A stretch of DNA of 64,000 nt from NCBI GenBank assembly GCA_025504975.1, contig JANUWI010000005.1:1-64000 (forward strand), given 5' to 3'. Below, in pieces: positions 45,001 to 57,700 of this stretch. Every line of letters begins with the position of its first letter. The first letter of the stretch is position 1. The notes beneath the pieces are model-generated. The model made no database searches. It worked only from the letters and a program-made list of their open reading frames with translations, and had not been told where the DNA came from. Both the position numbers and the translations under genes were made by a program. Source of the DNA: Plenodomus lindquistii. Its lineage: Eukaryota; Ascomycota; Dothideomycetes; Pleosporales; Leptosphaeriaceae.

Positions 45001-48000
45001 TTGAGTATGGCCCAATGCTGGCAGTCAATCTCTACAACATCAAGGGGGGCGGTCAGATGCTCTTCGTCTCTGCACACCATCTCATCATGGACCTGTTCTC
45101 ATGGCGAGTGCTTCTTGTCGACATGGAGAACTTACTCGGAGGTGGCTCTCTCGCTACTGAGAAGCCCTTCCCCTTCCAAGTGTGGAGCAAGCTGCAGGCC
45201 GACTATGCCCGTGAGCAACTATCGCCAAGCAAGGTTCTGCCCACCATAAATATTCCTTTGGCAAACTTCGAGTACTGGGGAATGGCAGGCAAGCCAAACA
45301 AGGCCGCTGATATCGTCCGTCGCGACTTCTCTCTAGACGTAGCCACTACGGCCTGTCTTCTGGGAAAATCTAACCAGGCCCTACGAACTGAGCCGCTTGA
45401 TATTCTCCTTGCTGCGCTTGTATCATCTTTTGTCAGCACATTTCCCGATCGGGATGCGCCTCCAGTCTACAGTGAAAGCCACGGACGCGAGGCCTGGGAT
45501 TCCGCTATCGACCTTTCACGTACCGTCGGATGGTTCACTACCATTGCGCCAACTTATGTCCCTGCGACCGCCGAAGACGGCACTTTCGAGATTCTCCGCC
45601 GTATCAAGGACACAAGAAAAGCTACTCCTGCAAACGGATGGGAGTACTTTTGCTCTAGATACCTGAACCCGGAAGGCGCTGCGACCTTCAAGAATCATTG
45701 GCCGATGGAGATCCTGTTCAATTATCAGGGCCAATATCAGCAACTCGAGCGCAGCGATTCGCTCATCACATTCGAGTCCCTTCCTATGCCTGAAGTTGGT
45801 GGTGATATGGAGCGTTTCGCTCTCATCGAAATCCAGGCATTGATTGTTCATGGCGCAGCGCGATTCTCGTTCGCTTACAACAGTGGCATCGACCAGACCC
45901 GTGTGCACAAGTGGGTCGATGCATTCGAGACAGTGCTGCAAGATACGATATGTGAACTGACATCACACATCGTGGAGCCCACGCTTTCCGACTTCCCACT
46001 GCTGCCTGCTACTTATGGCAGCCTTGACAAACTGATGAAGGAGCGCCTGCCTGCGATGGGAGTCGAGTCATACGATCAGGTCGAAGATGTATACCCTTGC
46101 TCCCCTATGCAAGAGGGCATCATGATCAGCCAAGAACGCATTCCGGGCGCCTACGAGCTTGCAGTTGTTGCCGAGGTCGTCCCAACTCAACCATACACTT
46201 CGGTGTCGATTGACCGCCTGAGGCTCGCATGGCAGCAGGTCATTGATCGCCACTCAATGCTTCGTACCGTTCTTACCAGGGCAGTTACACCCGGAAGTTT
46301 GTTCATGCAGATCGTGCTCAAACATGCGGAAGCCCGCATCACGCATGTGAAGTGCACCGACGAAAACGCCGCCCAAGCCGCACTCAAGGTAGAGGACCGC
46401 CTAAACTTGAACGGCACAGAGCCTTCTCATCATCTAACACTGTGCGAGACGTCCTCTGGAAAGGTCTTCTGCAGGCTCACTATCAGTCACGCCCTTACTG
46501 ATGCGGCATCGAACGCCATCATCTTCCGCGACCTCACTACAGCATACGAAGGGAAGATGACAAAGATGAAGGCTGCTCCTCGCTACCGCGACCACATCCG
46601 CTACCTGAGCGATTGCTCGATGGAAGATAGCCTTAACTACTGGAAGGGCCACCTGGCCGACGTATCACCCTGCCATTTCCGTGCTACGGGCGGTGGAGAG
46701 GTGGACAACGGTGCTACGAATGAGCTTGATCTGCCTATCCGATCGCCTCTAGCGCTGCGCAATTTCGCGAAGACAAATAATCTAACGCTCAACAGTCTGT
46801 TCCAGGCTGCGTGGGCAATGGTTCTCCGCATCTTCACTGGAGCCGAGGATGTGTGCTTCGGATTCCTATCATCCGGCCGCGACGTTCCTATCGATGGCAT
46901 TGCCGATGCTGTTGGGCCTTTCATCAACATGCTAGTCTGCCGTAGCAATGCTGGCACTGAGACATCGCTGCTTGCTATGGCTAATGCCATTCAAGGTAGC
47001 TTTGCGAACAGCGTGCAACACCAACACTGTTCGCTGGCCAAGATCCAGCAGGCGCTGAACCTTGGTGGTCAACCGCTTTTCAATACCGCGATGACATTCA
47101 TGCCTGATTCGGGCGCTGGGGAAGGGAGAACGCCAGAGATTGCGTTCAAGCACAAGGGAGGCCAAGATCCCACCGAGTACGACGTCGGCGTTGGGGTGCT
47201 TGCATCTGATCAGCATATTCTGGCAAAACTCAAGTACCGTGCGTCGTGCATGTCTATCACCCAGGCCCGCAATGTGGGCTATGCTTTCACCAAGGCCTTG
47301 GAGAATCTGTCCAACACTCCTCATAGCTTGCTCGGCGAACTAGATCTATTTGCTGAAGAACACCGCGAGCAAGTCATGACGTGGAACGCTACTTTGCCGA
47401 CAGTTCTGGACATGTGTTCACACGACGAGATCTCGAAGAGGACCGCCGAGTCTCCTGAAGCTACCGCCATCTCTGCTTGGGATGGTGAGCTTACCTATGG
47501 CGAGCTTGACACAATCACCAACTCACTAGCACAATATCTTACGTCCCTCGGAGTTGGACCAGAGGTTATCGTGCCTCTTTGCTTTGAGAAGTCAATCTGG
47601 GCTGTTGTCGCCATGACTTCAGTCGTGAAAGCTGGAGGTTCTTTCCTTTTCCTCGATTCCAGTCATCCAGAGGAGCGCAGACAATTCATCATGAACGAGG
47701 TATCTGCTAGTCTCGTCCTGGCATCATCGCAGCATTCGGCACTCTTCACTTCGAAAATCAACACCGTTACCATTAATGGTGACATGATCCGCGACTTACC
47801 TATCCGCAACGGTCCACCAAAGAGCAACGTCAAGCCATCGAACCTCATGTATGTCATCTTCACATCCGGATCGACGGGCACACCGAAGGGCTGTATGGTA
47901 GAGCATCGCAACTTCTGTAGCGGTGTAGTCCATCAAAGGGTGCTGACCAATACCATCAAGCACGGCGACCGTGTGCTACAGCTTGCGTCCTATAGTTTTG

Positions 48001-51000
48001 ACGTCAGCATCATGGAAACATTCACCGCCCTGATGAATGGCGCTTGCGTCTGTATCCCACACCAAGCCACAGTATCTAGCTCTTTGACTTCCGTCATAGC
48101 CGAGATGGATATCACCTGGGCCTTCTTCACGCCTTCCCTCGCGCGAGTCATCAACCCCACGGATATCACGGGTGTGCGCTCCATCGTGCTAGGCGGTGAA
48201 GCAGTCTCCCGCGCAGACGTCGCCAAGTGGGCGGGCGGCGTTGTGCAAATCAGCAATGGCTACGGACCATCGGAGTGCTCCATCGCTGCGACATGTAACC
48301 CGAGCTTAACACTACAATCCGATCCAAACAACATTGGTAGCGCTGTGGGCGGCCTCTGCTGGGTTGTAGAGGCTGCTAATCACAATAGGCTGGTCCCTAT
48401 TGGGGCAGTCGGCGAACTTCTCGTTGAGGGCCCAATCGTTGCTCGCGGCTACCTCAAGAACGTCGAGAAAACGGCAGCTGTCTTTGTCGAAAACCCTGCG
48501 TGGCTGAATAGTGAAGACTCCAGCGTTCGCCGCATGTACAAGACAGGCGACCTTGTTCGCCAGAACCCCGATGGCACTATCAATTTTGTTGGCCGAAAGG
48601 ATAACCAAGTTAAGCTACGCGGTCAACGTATTGAGTTGAGTGAGATCGAACACCATGTGCATTCGGCACCCCAAGTGCACCACTCCATGGTCCTTCGTAT
48701 CTCGAATGGGCTACTAAAGGGCCGTCTGGTGGCTGTGGTTACTCTGAGAAATGTTAAGGAAGAGAAGGAAGCGGTTGGCGAAATGGCCGTGCTTGGAAAG
48801 GATCAAGTAGCTGCTGCAGGTGTGCAGTTAGCTGAGCTGCGCGATGCGCTAGGAGACCATGTTCCGGGATATATGGTGCCGACGACCTGGATCGCAGTTC
48901 AGAGAATGCCGCTCACGGCATCTGGCAAGCTAAACCGCAACGTGGTCAAGTCTTGGTTAGACAGGATGGATTTGGACACTTATGCGCGAGTGAACGGGGC
49001 GATGGTTGCTGAAGAAGAGACGGACAACACGGAGCCCAAATCCGCTATGGAGAGCATCATACAGAAAGTTTACGGTCAAGTTCTCGGCATATCAGCTGAG
49101 GAGGTAAGCACTCTGGATTCGTCCTATTAGACTTGTGATGGTGCTAACAAGTGTCAGGTACACATGGGACTCTCGTTCCTCAGCTTGGGTGGCGACTCCA
49201 TCTCTGCCATGCAGGTGGTGGGCCAGCTTCGCGAACAACATATCACTATTTCGATTCGCGATATACTGCGCAGCAGGAACATTGCCGAACTAGCCGCTAT
49301 GGCCAAGACAGCGGAGCAGGCTGGTGCATTGATGCCAGTCGAAACAGTCAACACACTCTTCCCTCTTTCGCCAGCCCAGAGGATGTTCTTTGAGATGGCA
49401 TCAGACCCGAAGCAACAGTTCAACCAGAGTTTCACTCTCCGTCTGAAAACTTCCGTCTCGCCGATCGCTTTAGAAATCGCACTTCAAGCAGTGATCCAGA
49501 GGCACTCAATGCTGCGCTCTCGCTTCCAACGCGTCGATGATGATGCGTGGGCTCAACTCATCAGCGCGGACGTCACGGGTTCATACGAATTCAGAGAGCG
49601 ACACGCTGCAACAATTCACGACTTGCTACCCGTCGCAAGTGAAATGCAGCGTAGCTTAGACATTGAGCACGGTCCGATCGTGGGAGTCGGTTCGTTCACT
49701 GTCGATGGTGGCGACCACCTCCTGTACCTCGTGGCTCACCACCTTGCCATCGACCTAGTGTCATGGCGCATCATCATGGCGGACCTCGCCGAACTCATTC
49801 AAGGACGCCCAGGTTCTCAGATTCCGCCATTTCCATTCCAGGCGTGGACACAGATGCAGGCGGAGCAGGTGCGTGAGCAGCTCAGCCCAGCGAAGGTACT
49901 GCCTTTTGAAGTACCTGCGGCAGACTACGCTTTCTGGGGAATGGACAGCCAGGCAAACACATACGGAGACACCGCTGAGATTGGCTTCAAGCTGGAGTCT
50001 GATACCACGACAATGTTGCTTGGAAGCTGTAACACAGCTATGGGCACCGAGCCAGTCGACGTCTTTCTTGCGGCACTGATTCACTCCTTTGCGCAAACCT
50101 TCACTGAGCGCGCCCCTCCTGCCCTATTCAGCGAGAGTCATGGCCGAGAGCCATGGAGTGCCGACATTGACCTGTCCAGGACTGTGGGCTGGTTCACGGC
50201 TATCTCTCCCATCTTCGTAGCCGGCGGCAAGGACATGGTGGACTTGGTCTGCCGAGTTAAAGATATGCGTCGCAGTATACCTGGAAATGGCACGCCATAC
50301 TTCGCCTCGCGCTACCTCAACTCCGAGTGCCGCGAGGCATTCAAGAAGCACTGGCCAGTAGAAGTGCTTTTCAACTACCACGGCCTCTACCAGCAGCAGG
50401 AGCGCGACGACTCCGCATTTGAAATTGTGCCGCTTACGCCTGATGACTTCAGTCGGGACTTGCAAAGGCTGGCACTCTTCGACATCTCCGTGACCGTCTC
50501 ACACGGCGTTGCCGAGTTCTCTATGACGCACAGCCGCGCGATGAAGCACCAAGACCGCATCGCTCAGTGGATGTCGACCTTCCAGAATTCGCTGTCGCAG
50601 GCTGTCTACGAGCTTTCTGCGATAGATCAAGGTCAGAAGACGCTCAGCGACTTTCCACTGCTACCTTTCAGCCGCTTCCCTACCGTCGATGCCCTCGAGA
50701 AGGGGCTCCGTGCCGTAAACATTAAGAGCCTTACCGATGTCGAAGACATCTACCCATGCTCGCCCATGCAAGAATCGATGCTGACGGCCCAGGATCGCAA
50801 CAGCGACTACTACCAGATTTGCAACGTCTTCGAGCTGAAGGGCGCCATCAGCGTCTCACGCCTGCATCGTGCCTGGCAGGCCGTTGTCGATCATCATCCT
50901 ACTCTACGCACTACCTTCCTCACGCCATCACCGACATGCAGATCCGGTCGCTTGCAGATCGTTCGTCACCCTGGTGTTCAGGCTGCGCGGATTCAGCACA

Positions 51001-52190
51001 TTGGTGACGTCTCCGTCAACGACGCCGCACAATTGGCTTTCTTGTGTCCACCTCATAATTTGCACGAAGTCGGTAACAAAGGCTTCAGCCCTCATGTCTT
51101 GACCACAGGCGTTAGTGCCGATGGTGCCCGCATATACATGCGGGTTGAGATGTCTCACGCATTGATTGACGGTGCCAGCTTGCAAACCTTATTGAGCGAG
51201 TTCGGCGGTGCATACGAGCAAATCAAGCCGTGGATCAAACCTGCACCTAAGTTCTCCAACCACGTTGGCCGTCTTTTGGCGGTAAAGCAAGAGAAGGAAA
51301 CGGGAGAGGCGATGCAATATTGGCAAAAGTATGTCAAGTCTGTTGCTGCCGAGCATTGCAGCAGTCTCCGCGTGCTGGCCAACACTCGCTATGCTTCCTC
51401 TTCTTCTTCTTCTTCTTCTTCTTCGACCTCCTGCTCTCGCTCTTCTTCTCCCTCGTCCTCATCCCGTTCTCCTCACGACCTTCTCCGCACCGCCGTCGTC
51501 CCGCCCCACTACATGCCTTCGATCGAGGCAATGCGCGCCTGCTGCGCCACTCACGGCGTCACGCAATCAAGCATCCTGCGCGCCGCTTGGGCCCTTGTAT
51601 TATCCTTACGCAACGGCGGTATCTCGAGTTCTCGTCCAGCATTCGCATACCTCATTGCCGGACGAGAAGACGACAACGACAACGACAACATGGCCGGCGC
51701 TGTTGGTCCATTCTTCAGCACGCTCATCTGCGCGCTGGGCGTCTCGCAACACAAGACATTGAAGCACATACTTTCAGATGCGCAGTCTGATTCCGTGGCA
51801 GGCATGGAGGCAGCCTCCGCAGCGCCTTGGGTCAAGAGCATGTTGGATGCAGAGGAGCGCGTGCATGTGGAGTCGATGATCAACTTTAGAAAATACGGAT
51901 CGACCAAGACTGGGAACAAAGACGGAGAGGAGGGGGACACGACTGCTGGGGCGGGAGACATTGAAGTACTCGCCACGGTGGCTGTGCATGACCCATTTGA
52001 GTACGATGTTGTTGTTGAAGCGGAGGAAGATGGCAAGGGTGCGATGATGGTGGAGTTGAAGTACTGGGGTGATAGAGTTGAGGCTGGAGAGGCGGAGGTG
52101 CTTGCCACGAGATTGGCGAGAGTTATAGGGATGTTGGTTGTTGATAGTGGTGTTACGGTCGAGGCGCTGGGGCGGGCGATTGTTTCTTAG
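29162..52190 (+). CDS. Hexamodular nonribosomal peptide synthetase (7624 aa), HTS1-related architecture
   Basis: Exons 29162-29536, 29588-32863, 32913-49103, 49158-52190; all junctions are in frame. The order is partial C, A1-T1, C-A2-T2, C-A3-T3, C-A4-T4, C-A5-T5-E, C-A6-T6-E, terminal C. Carrier Ser (GGDS) lie near residues 768, 1865, 2944, 4011, 5092 and 6628. Epimerase motifs HHLIMDLFSW (near 5272) and HHLAIDLVSW (near 6808), each with ESHGRE and SRTVGWFT, predict D residues at positions 5 and 6. Condensation motifs are HHALYDG or HHALFDG in C2-C4, NHALVDG in C1, SHALTDA in C5 and SHALIDG in the terminal C. No thioesterase is present, so the terminal C would cyclise, as in fungal cyclic peptide synthetases. 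Substrate codes are given in the findings. The product is predicted to be a cyclic hexapeptide, probably with a 2-amino fatty acid. Confidence 0.93.
51390..51475 (+). repeat. (TCT)n microsatellite encoding a poly-Ser insert in the terminal C domain
   Basis: An in-frame run of TCT/TCG-type codons gives about 25 residues that are almost all Ser, inside the terminal condensation domain after SLRVLANTRY. It keeps the frame. It probably forms a loop, and its copy number may vary among isolates. Confidence 0.8.
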
Positions 52191-53054
52191 ATATTCGGGT
52201 TGTTTATGTTTTTTTGTCTTTACATTTGTACTTTATACTCCATGTTAACGTTTTCTTATCGCTTCAGTACCCCCCGAGTGTGATTATGCGGCAAAGAGCT
52301 GTAGCGGCAATTTGTTTCCTGCTCAGGCCCTTCGCACCCTGCAGTCCAGGTACCTCTATTCGCTCTGCCAGGTGTCCGTCGACTTACTGTATTTGACCGA
52401 ATCCCAGCAAGCAGCGCTTCGATGGGTGATTGTCTGCTTCAGCGGTGGAGTCAGAGCGAATAAACCATCTTCCTTAGGAATGGAGGCGCGACGAACCGTA
52501 GAAATTGTCGAATGTTGAGGTCTCTTTCATACATACTGCTATGGATCGCGGTGCCCTAGAGTTTGTTCGCTGATCGCAAAGTTGCTACAAATCAAGTCGT
52601 CCAAATCTACAACCTGACTTTCCATCTTACAATTTGAGTGCATTCCACTTCACGCACAGAATGCAGAGGTCATTCATGACCAGCACTCGCTCCACCATGT
52701 CCAGTGTTTGCGCACTACATAGGCTGACGGTCAACGATTAACCACCCGAAGCTGACTCGGTTTTTCGGCGCTCCTTGAGCCACATGTGAAGTACATACTC
52801 CACGGTGACAGTCAGACAGTCCATTCGATAAAGAGCCTAGAGTTCTGTCTATGAATGGCTAGCCTAAATCTGCTCTAGAGTGTGTAACAGCGTCAATTTC
52901 TCGACCTTTTTCACCATTACTAAGGAAAGGGTATCCTAAAAGGAGGCAGATCACGTGGGTAACGGACTACCCGGGCGCTTGAGTAGATTGTAACGTACGG
53001 ATAGTAGTGAGGTAATATACAAGATACTGCTAGGGGATTATATACATAATACTG
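52191..53054. other. Convergent intergenic region NRPS / aminotransferase
   Basis: An 864-bp gap between two gene 3' ends. It contains a CACGTG site near 52951 but no credible ORF or repeat. Confidence 0.55.
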
Positions 53055-54284
53055 CTAAGTCTGGACCTGTACCAAGGGCACAGACATGCTGCGGGGGTAA
53101 ATGTTGCGCTGGCTCACACTGGACTTGTTGGTCGCGACGGGTGCCTCCTCGACGTTGACGACATCGCCTGCTTCGTTGACCTTGATGTCCGGCACGTTTT
53201 GCACGCGATGCCTCCACCCAAAGGCATCTACAGCGACACCCTTGAGAACATCCGTGAGCGCATGTGTCAATTCGGTGGCGCAAGGCCCTGGGCCGGGCTC
53301 CCCATTGTTGAAGACAAACCTATCCCCTGTGCTATCTCGCGTGATAGACTTGATAGGCACGAGTGCAGCGGCTGTGCCGACGGCAAAGACCTCGTCGAAG
53401 TAGCGCAGTTCAGAGAAGTGGATTCGCCTCTTCTCGACGCCCCAGCCCTTTGCCCTCGCCAGCTGCAGCACACTATCACTCGTCACGCTCGGCACAATGC
53501 TCTGGCTATCCGGCACCGCCAGCACAAAGCGCCGCCCGTCGGCCACGCTGCGGACGCCCACAAAGCCCGACGTTGAAAACTCGTCGACTTCGCTCTGCGT
53601 CGCGCTGTCGAGGTGCAGCGTGAGGGCGAATCCGCGGGCCTTGGCGTCGTCGCTCCAGCGGATAACGGGCGCATAATTTCCGCCAATCTTGGCATGTCCC
53701 GTGCCGCGCGGGGCGGCGCGGTCGAATTGCTCCATGACCAGGGCGTCCTGGGCGGTCGCGGTCACGCCGTGGTAGGCCGTTGCGGGCGCGACATAGACGG
53801 CGAAGCGGAATTTGGTGGGGGCTGTTAGGGCCAGGTGGGCGTCGCAGGCAAAGGCGACAGGGCGGATGTACAGGAGCGCGGGGCTCGCGTGGGGCGGGAC
53901 GAGCGGGGCGTTGCGGGCGACGGCGAGATGGACGGCGTGCAGGAACGTGGGCGCGGGGATGGCAGGGATGGAGACGGTGGCGCACGAGGCGGCCATGCGC
54001 ACGGCGTGGTCGGCGGGGCGGAAGAGGTAGATGGCGTCGTCGCCGGGCCCGCGGTACGCTTTCATGCCTTCGTAGGCCTGCATGCCGTAGTTGAGCCCCG
54101 GAGCGAGGCCGTGGACTTTGATGTAGGCATCCTCGACCACCGTGGGCTCACTCCAGCACCCGTTGGACGCATCGTACTGGCATTCGACGTGGCCGTTGTC
54201 GGTAATGGCTGTCGTGCCAAGCTTCGCCCAATCAATGCCCTCTTTCGGTGGCGGAGGGAATGTTTGTGTTGTCAACATGGTCAT
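53055..54284 (-). CDS. toxF-like: Branched-chain-type aminotransferase (class IV PLP), TOXF-like, 409 aa
   Basis: Fold-type IV aminotransferase. The motif LNYGMQAYEGMKAYRG near the N-terminus, the PLP lysine in GHAKIGGNYAP (near residue 199), EVDEFSTSGFVGV in place of the usual E-x-G-T-x-N-x-F region, and FDEVFAVGTAAALVPI near the C-terminus all match branched-chain aminotransferases. The substrate recognition Glu segment is somewhat altered. In the HC-toxin pathway TOXF is required for production and is thought to aminate the 2-oxo precursor of the epoxy-decanoic amino acid; the same role is inferred here. The first ATG is 54284, with another two codons later at 54278; the open frame upstream of it has no ATG. 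It has no introns and shares a 484-bp divergent promoter with FAS alpha. Confidence 0.88.
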   Translation of the reverse strand: MTMLTTQTFPPPPKEGIDWAKLGTTAITDNGHVECQYDASNGCWSEPTVVEDAYIKVHGLAPGLNYGMQAYEGMKAYRGPGDDAIYLFRPADHAVRMAASCATVSIPAIPAPTFLHAVHLAVARNAPLVPPHASPALLYIRPVAFACDAHLALTAPTKFRFAVYVAPATAYHGVTATAQDALVMEQFDRAAPRGTGHAKIGGNYAPVIRWSDDAKARGFALTLHLDSATQSEVDEFSTSGFVGVRSVADGRRFVLAVPDSQSIVPSVTSDSVLQLARAKGWGVEKRRIHFSELRYFDEVFAVGTAAALVPIKSITRDSTGDRFVFNNGEPGPGPCATELTHALTDVLKGVAVDAFGWRHRVQNVPDIKVNEAGDVVNVEEAPVATNKSSVSQRNIYPRSMSVPLVQVQT

Positions 54285-54768
54285 GAACGTGATAACAAGA
54301 GTAAGATTATCCAAATGTTGTTTAAAGATCTTGGTTAATGATCATACAATCTTCTTCACGCAGGTGCTAGCCAACGCTTTTGTTCTTGAGCGTTGACATG
54401 GGCGGAGCGGAATCTGACGTCCAAGAATCAGAAACCATCATATCCGTCATCATAGCCCCCATCAGCCTCACGGCCCGCCTAATTCTTACTCTTCGGCTTT
54501 AGACCCCAACAGCGTCATACAGTCGTCCAAGTCTATTCTTAGGCCACTTTCTGAGGCCCTCCATTGCCGACTGCAGAGATGGCTGCCATGTGGATGCAGG
54601 GATATTCGAAATAACTCACATGGTTGCATACATCGTCCACGTCTGCTTCTTGAGAACTTCCTCTTTCAGAACCCTTTCTCCTTTGCCAAATCTCCAAATC
54701 TTGTTCTTGGCAGCCTTTTGATACCCGCAAACTTGCTGCAACAAACCACACACACGCATCCGTATACC
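54285..54768. promoter_or_regulatory. Divergent promoter aminotransferase / FAS alpha
   Basis: A 484-bp shared promoter. It has CTGACGTCC (54414-54422), one base short of a full CRE palindrome, but no exact TCACGTCA. CCTCACGG is near 54467. Confidence 0.45.
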
Positions 54769-57700
54769 ATGCATCCAGAAATTGAAAACGACGTCTCGCA
54801 CGCACTTCTCCTGGAACTTTTAGCGTACGTTTCAACAGATCCAACTGCTCTAAGAAAAATCACGCAAGAGTGTATGCTAAAATGTAGACAGCTACCAATT
54901 CGCATCACCAGTACGATGGTAAGAAAACATCCCGCGAGCCGAGAATCCCTTGTCACTGCAAGACAGAAAAGAACACGCCTTTCTAAATTACTCACACTTG
55001 TTAAAACAGGATCGAAACGCAAGAAGTGCTCTTCGGCCAAGAAAACATCGACCGGATGATAGAAATCGGTCCCAGCAACACGCTTGCCGCAATGGCAAAG
55101 AAGACGCTAGCCTCGCAATACAGTGTGACGGAGTCGATTCGGCCGCGCAAGCGACAGATTCTGTGCCATGCGACCGACGCCGCGCAGATATTTGAAGAAA
55201 CAGCCGTGGCTGAAGTCGTTGTTCCGGAAAAGGATGAGAAGCCCACGACGGTGCAGAAGAGCGTTGCATCACTACCACAACCACCACCACCACCACCACC
55301 ACCTCAAGTCGAAGCTCCCGCAGCGGTACCACCACAGCAAGTAGGCGCACCGGCAGCTGCAATGCGGGAGATAGCTGATGTTCCTATTTCTGCGGGAGAT
55401 TTGGTGACTGCCATTGTATCTTCGAAGCTGAAGAAAGCACATGATGAGATCAACGGAACACAGAGCATCAAGACACTGACAGGAGGTGAGTTGACCACGA
55501 ATGCCCCAACCCACTACCTAGTTCCAACCTGGGAATTCATCCATACTAACAAGATTGCCAGGCCGGTCCACGCTCGAAAACGAACTCGTTGGTGATCTCG
55601 GTGCCGAATTCCCCTCACTGCCAGACCGCAGCGAAGACATGCCCTTGTCCCAACTCAGCGCCACACTACAGTCGCCGGAGAAGACCAGCTTAGGCAAAGT
55701 CGCTTCGAGCTTGTTAACGCACTTCTTCGCGGCCCGGATGCCGCCTGGATTCACGCAGCAGCGGGCGCGCACACACTTGCGGACAGCTTGGAATTTACCC
55801 TCGGGCCACCAGAGCAATGTATTGTTGCGCTCGGCGAGTAGCAGCAGTGGTAGCGGCCAACAGAAAAGACTGGTGTCGGATGCGGAGGCGCAGAGTCTAC
55901 TTGACGAGACGGTACGCAAGTATGCGGCGGAGAAGGGGCTGGAGTTTGTTGCTGCCGAGACCATGCAACAGAGCGACAGCAGCAGTCACAATGTTCATCA
56001 GCATGCACAGCAATCCCTGGAGGATGCGCAGCAGACTGCGAGAGCTGTGAAACCTGCCAGAAACCTGGAGCACCTCACAGCCCTCCGCGCCGTGCGTGCC
56101 GAGCGCGATGCTCTAAGCACTGAACTCGCAGAGCTCACGGCCGAACTGGGTCATGCGTTTGTTGGCGGTGTAAAGCCTGTGTTTAGCGCAAGAAAAGTGC
56201 GTAGGTTCGGCTCATCGTGGAATTGGGCTGTACAAGACCTGTTGGAGGCCGTGCGTGGCAAGGCATCCGTGGGCGTTGGGGCAGAAGTTGACGACGACGA
56301 CTCTACTGCTGCTATTGATGCGCGATGCGAGATGATTGCCCGACGCGGAGATGAACGCCTTGAGAAGATTGTCGACTTTCTCATATCCAACACCAAGGAT
56401 GATGATACCGCGATGCAAGTCCTGGACAAGGTTAGGGAAATGTTGCGAGAAGTAAAGGTCAAAGGACTCGATGCGCTGCCATTTGCGGGAGCGTGTCTGA
56501 GTGATACAAAGCCCAAGACTTCCATCGACTCGCGCGGAAAGATTGTATTCGAAGAGACGCCAAGGACTGAAGAAGATTTGATGCGACGCGTTCAACTCAA
56601 GGAGCGCACAACGGCGCAACAGTGGCGCGCATGCGACGAGCTGGGCGAAATTTTTGACCACGCCCTACACGAGACTTCACGTTCCTGCCCTTCATTTCAA
56701 GGAAGGACTGTGCTTCTGACCGGCGCAGGCACAGGCTCCATTGGCTTCGAGCTGCTGAAGCTGCTTCTTACTGCCGGAGCCCGCGTGGTGGTCACTACAA
56801 GCCGATACTCGCCCTCGGTACTACAAGCTTACCGCGACGCATACACACAACATGGCTCCAGCAGCTCCGAGCTCGTCGTCGCACCCTTTAACCAGGGCAG
56901 CCAGCAAGATATCGAGAACCTGGTGTCCTTTATCTTCGACGCGTCCGAGGGCGGTTTGGGATGGGACGTCGACCACATTGTGCCGTTTGCCGCTGTTCCC
57001 GAAGGGGGCCACGAGTTGGATGGGATTGACGCAAAATCCGAGCTGGCGCATCGCATTATGCTCGTCAACGTTATGCGCCTTCTGGGCGCGGTGAAGAAAT
57101 GCAAAGAGAGTCGACGAGTGCAGTGTCGGCCTGCGCAGGTCTTGTTACCGCTGTCACCCAACCACGGCGCTTTCGGCGGTGATGGACTGTATGCTGAGTC
57201 CAAGATTGGTCTCGAGCCAATTTTTGACAAGTGGTACTCTGAGACGTGGGCACCGTATTTGACGCTGTGTGGTGCTTCGATCGGCTGGACGCGTGGAACA
57301 GGTCTTATGGCTGGCAATGACACACTGGCTGCGGGTATTGAGGCGCGTGGTGTGCGCACCTTTACGCAGTGCGAGATGGCGACCTTACTCCTGGTGCTCA
57401 TCGACGCTCCACTAGCACGCGAGTGCGAAGACAGGCCCATCTCTGCCGACCTCACCGGCGGACTGGACGCAGTGCCCAATCTCAAAGAGACACTCGGGAC
57501 CATTCGTAGTGATCTCGAAGCAAAACGTAGTTTGAAGGAGGCCATCGCGAAAGAAGCGGAAGATGAGAACGGCCCAGAGAGTACAACTGCTCTACGTCCT
57601 GTTATACGACCGCAGCCGAATCTCCGTCTCTCTTTCCCTATTCTACCGGATTGGGATAAAAACGTCGAGCCCGTACACAAGGATCTGGAGGGCATGGTCG

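Noticed and set aside
33133..48608. Many antisense ORFs of 60-230 codons inside the NRPS
   Set aside because: They are shadows of a long GC-balanced coding frame, with no motifs and no start or splice support.
29537..49157. In-frame stops between NRPS blocks read as three or four separate NRPS genes
   Set aside because: Introns at 29537-29587, 32864-32912 and 49104-49157 restore phase 0 each time and fall within C and T domains; a single protein is the better reading.
28627..52190. Identification of the cluster as the HC-toxin locus itself
   Set aside because: Six modules with E domains in modules 5 and 6, no TOXA or TOXG, and an extra P450, thioesterase and ABCC pump do not match the known four-module TOX2 set.
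52214..52518. Short ORFs downstream of the NRPS
   Set aside because: They are 60-68 codons with no motifs and lie in a probable 3' UTR; not enough support.
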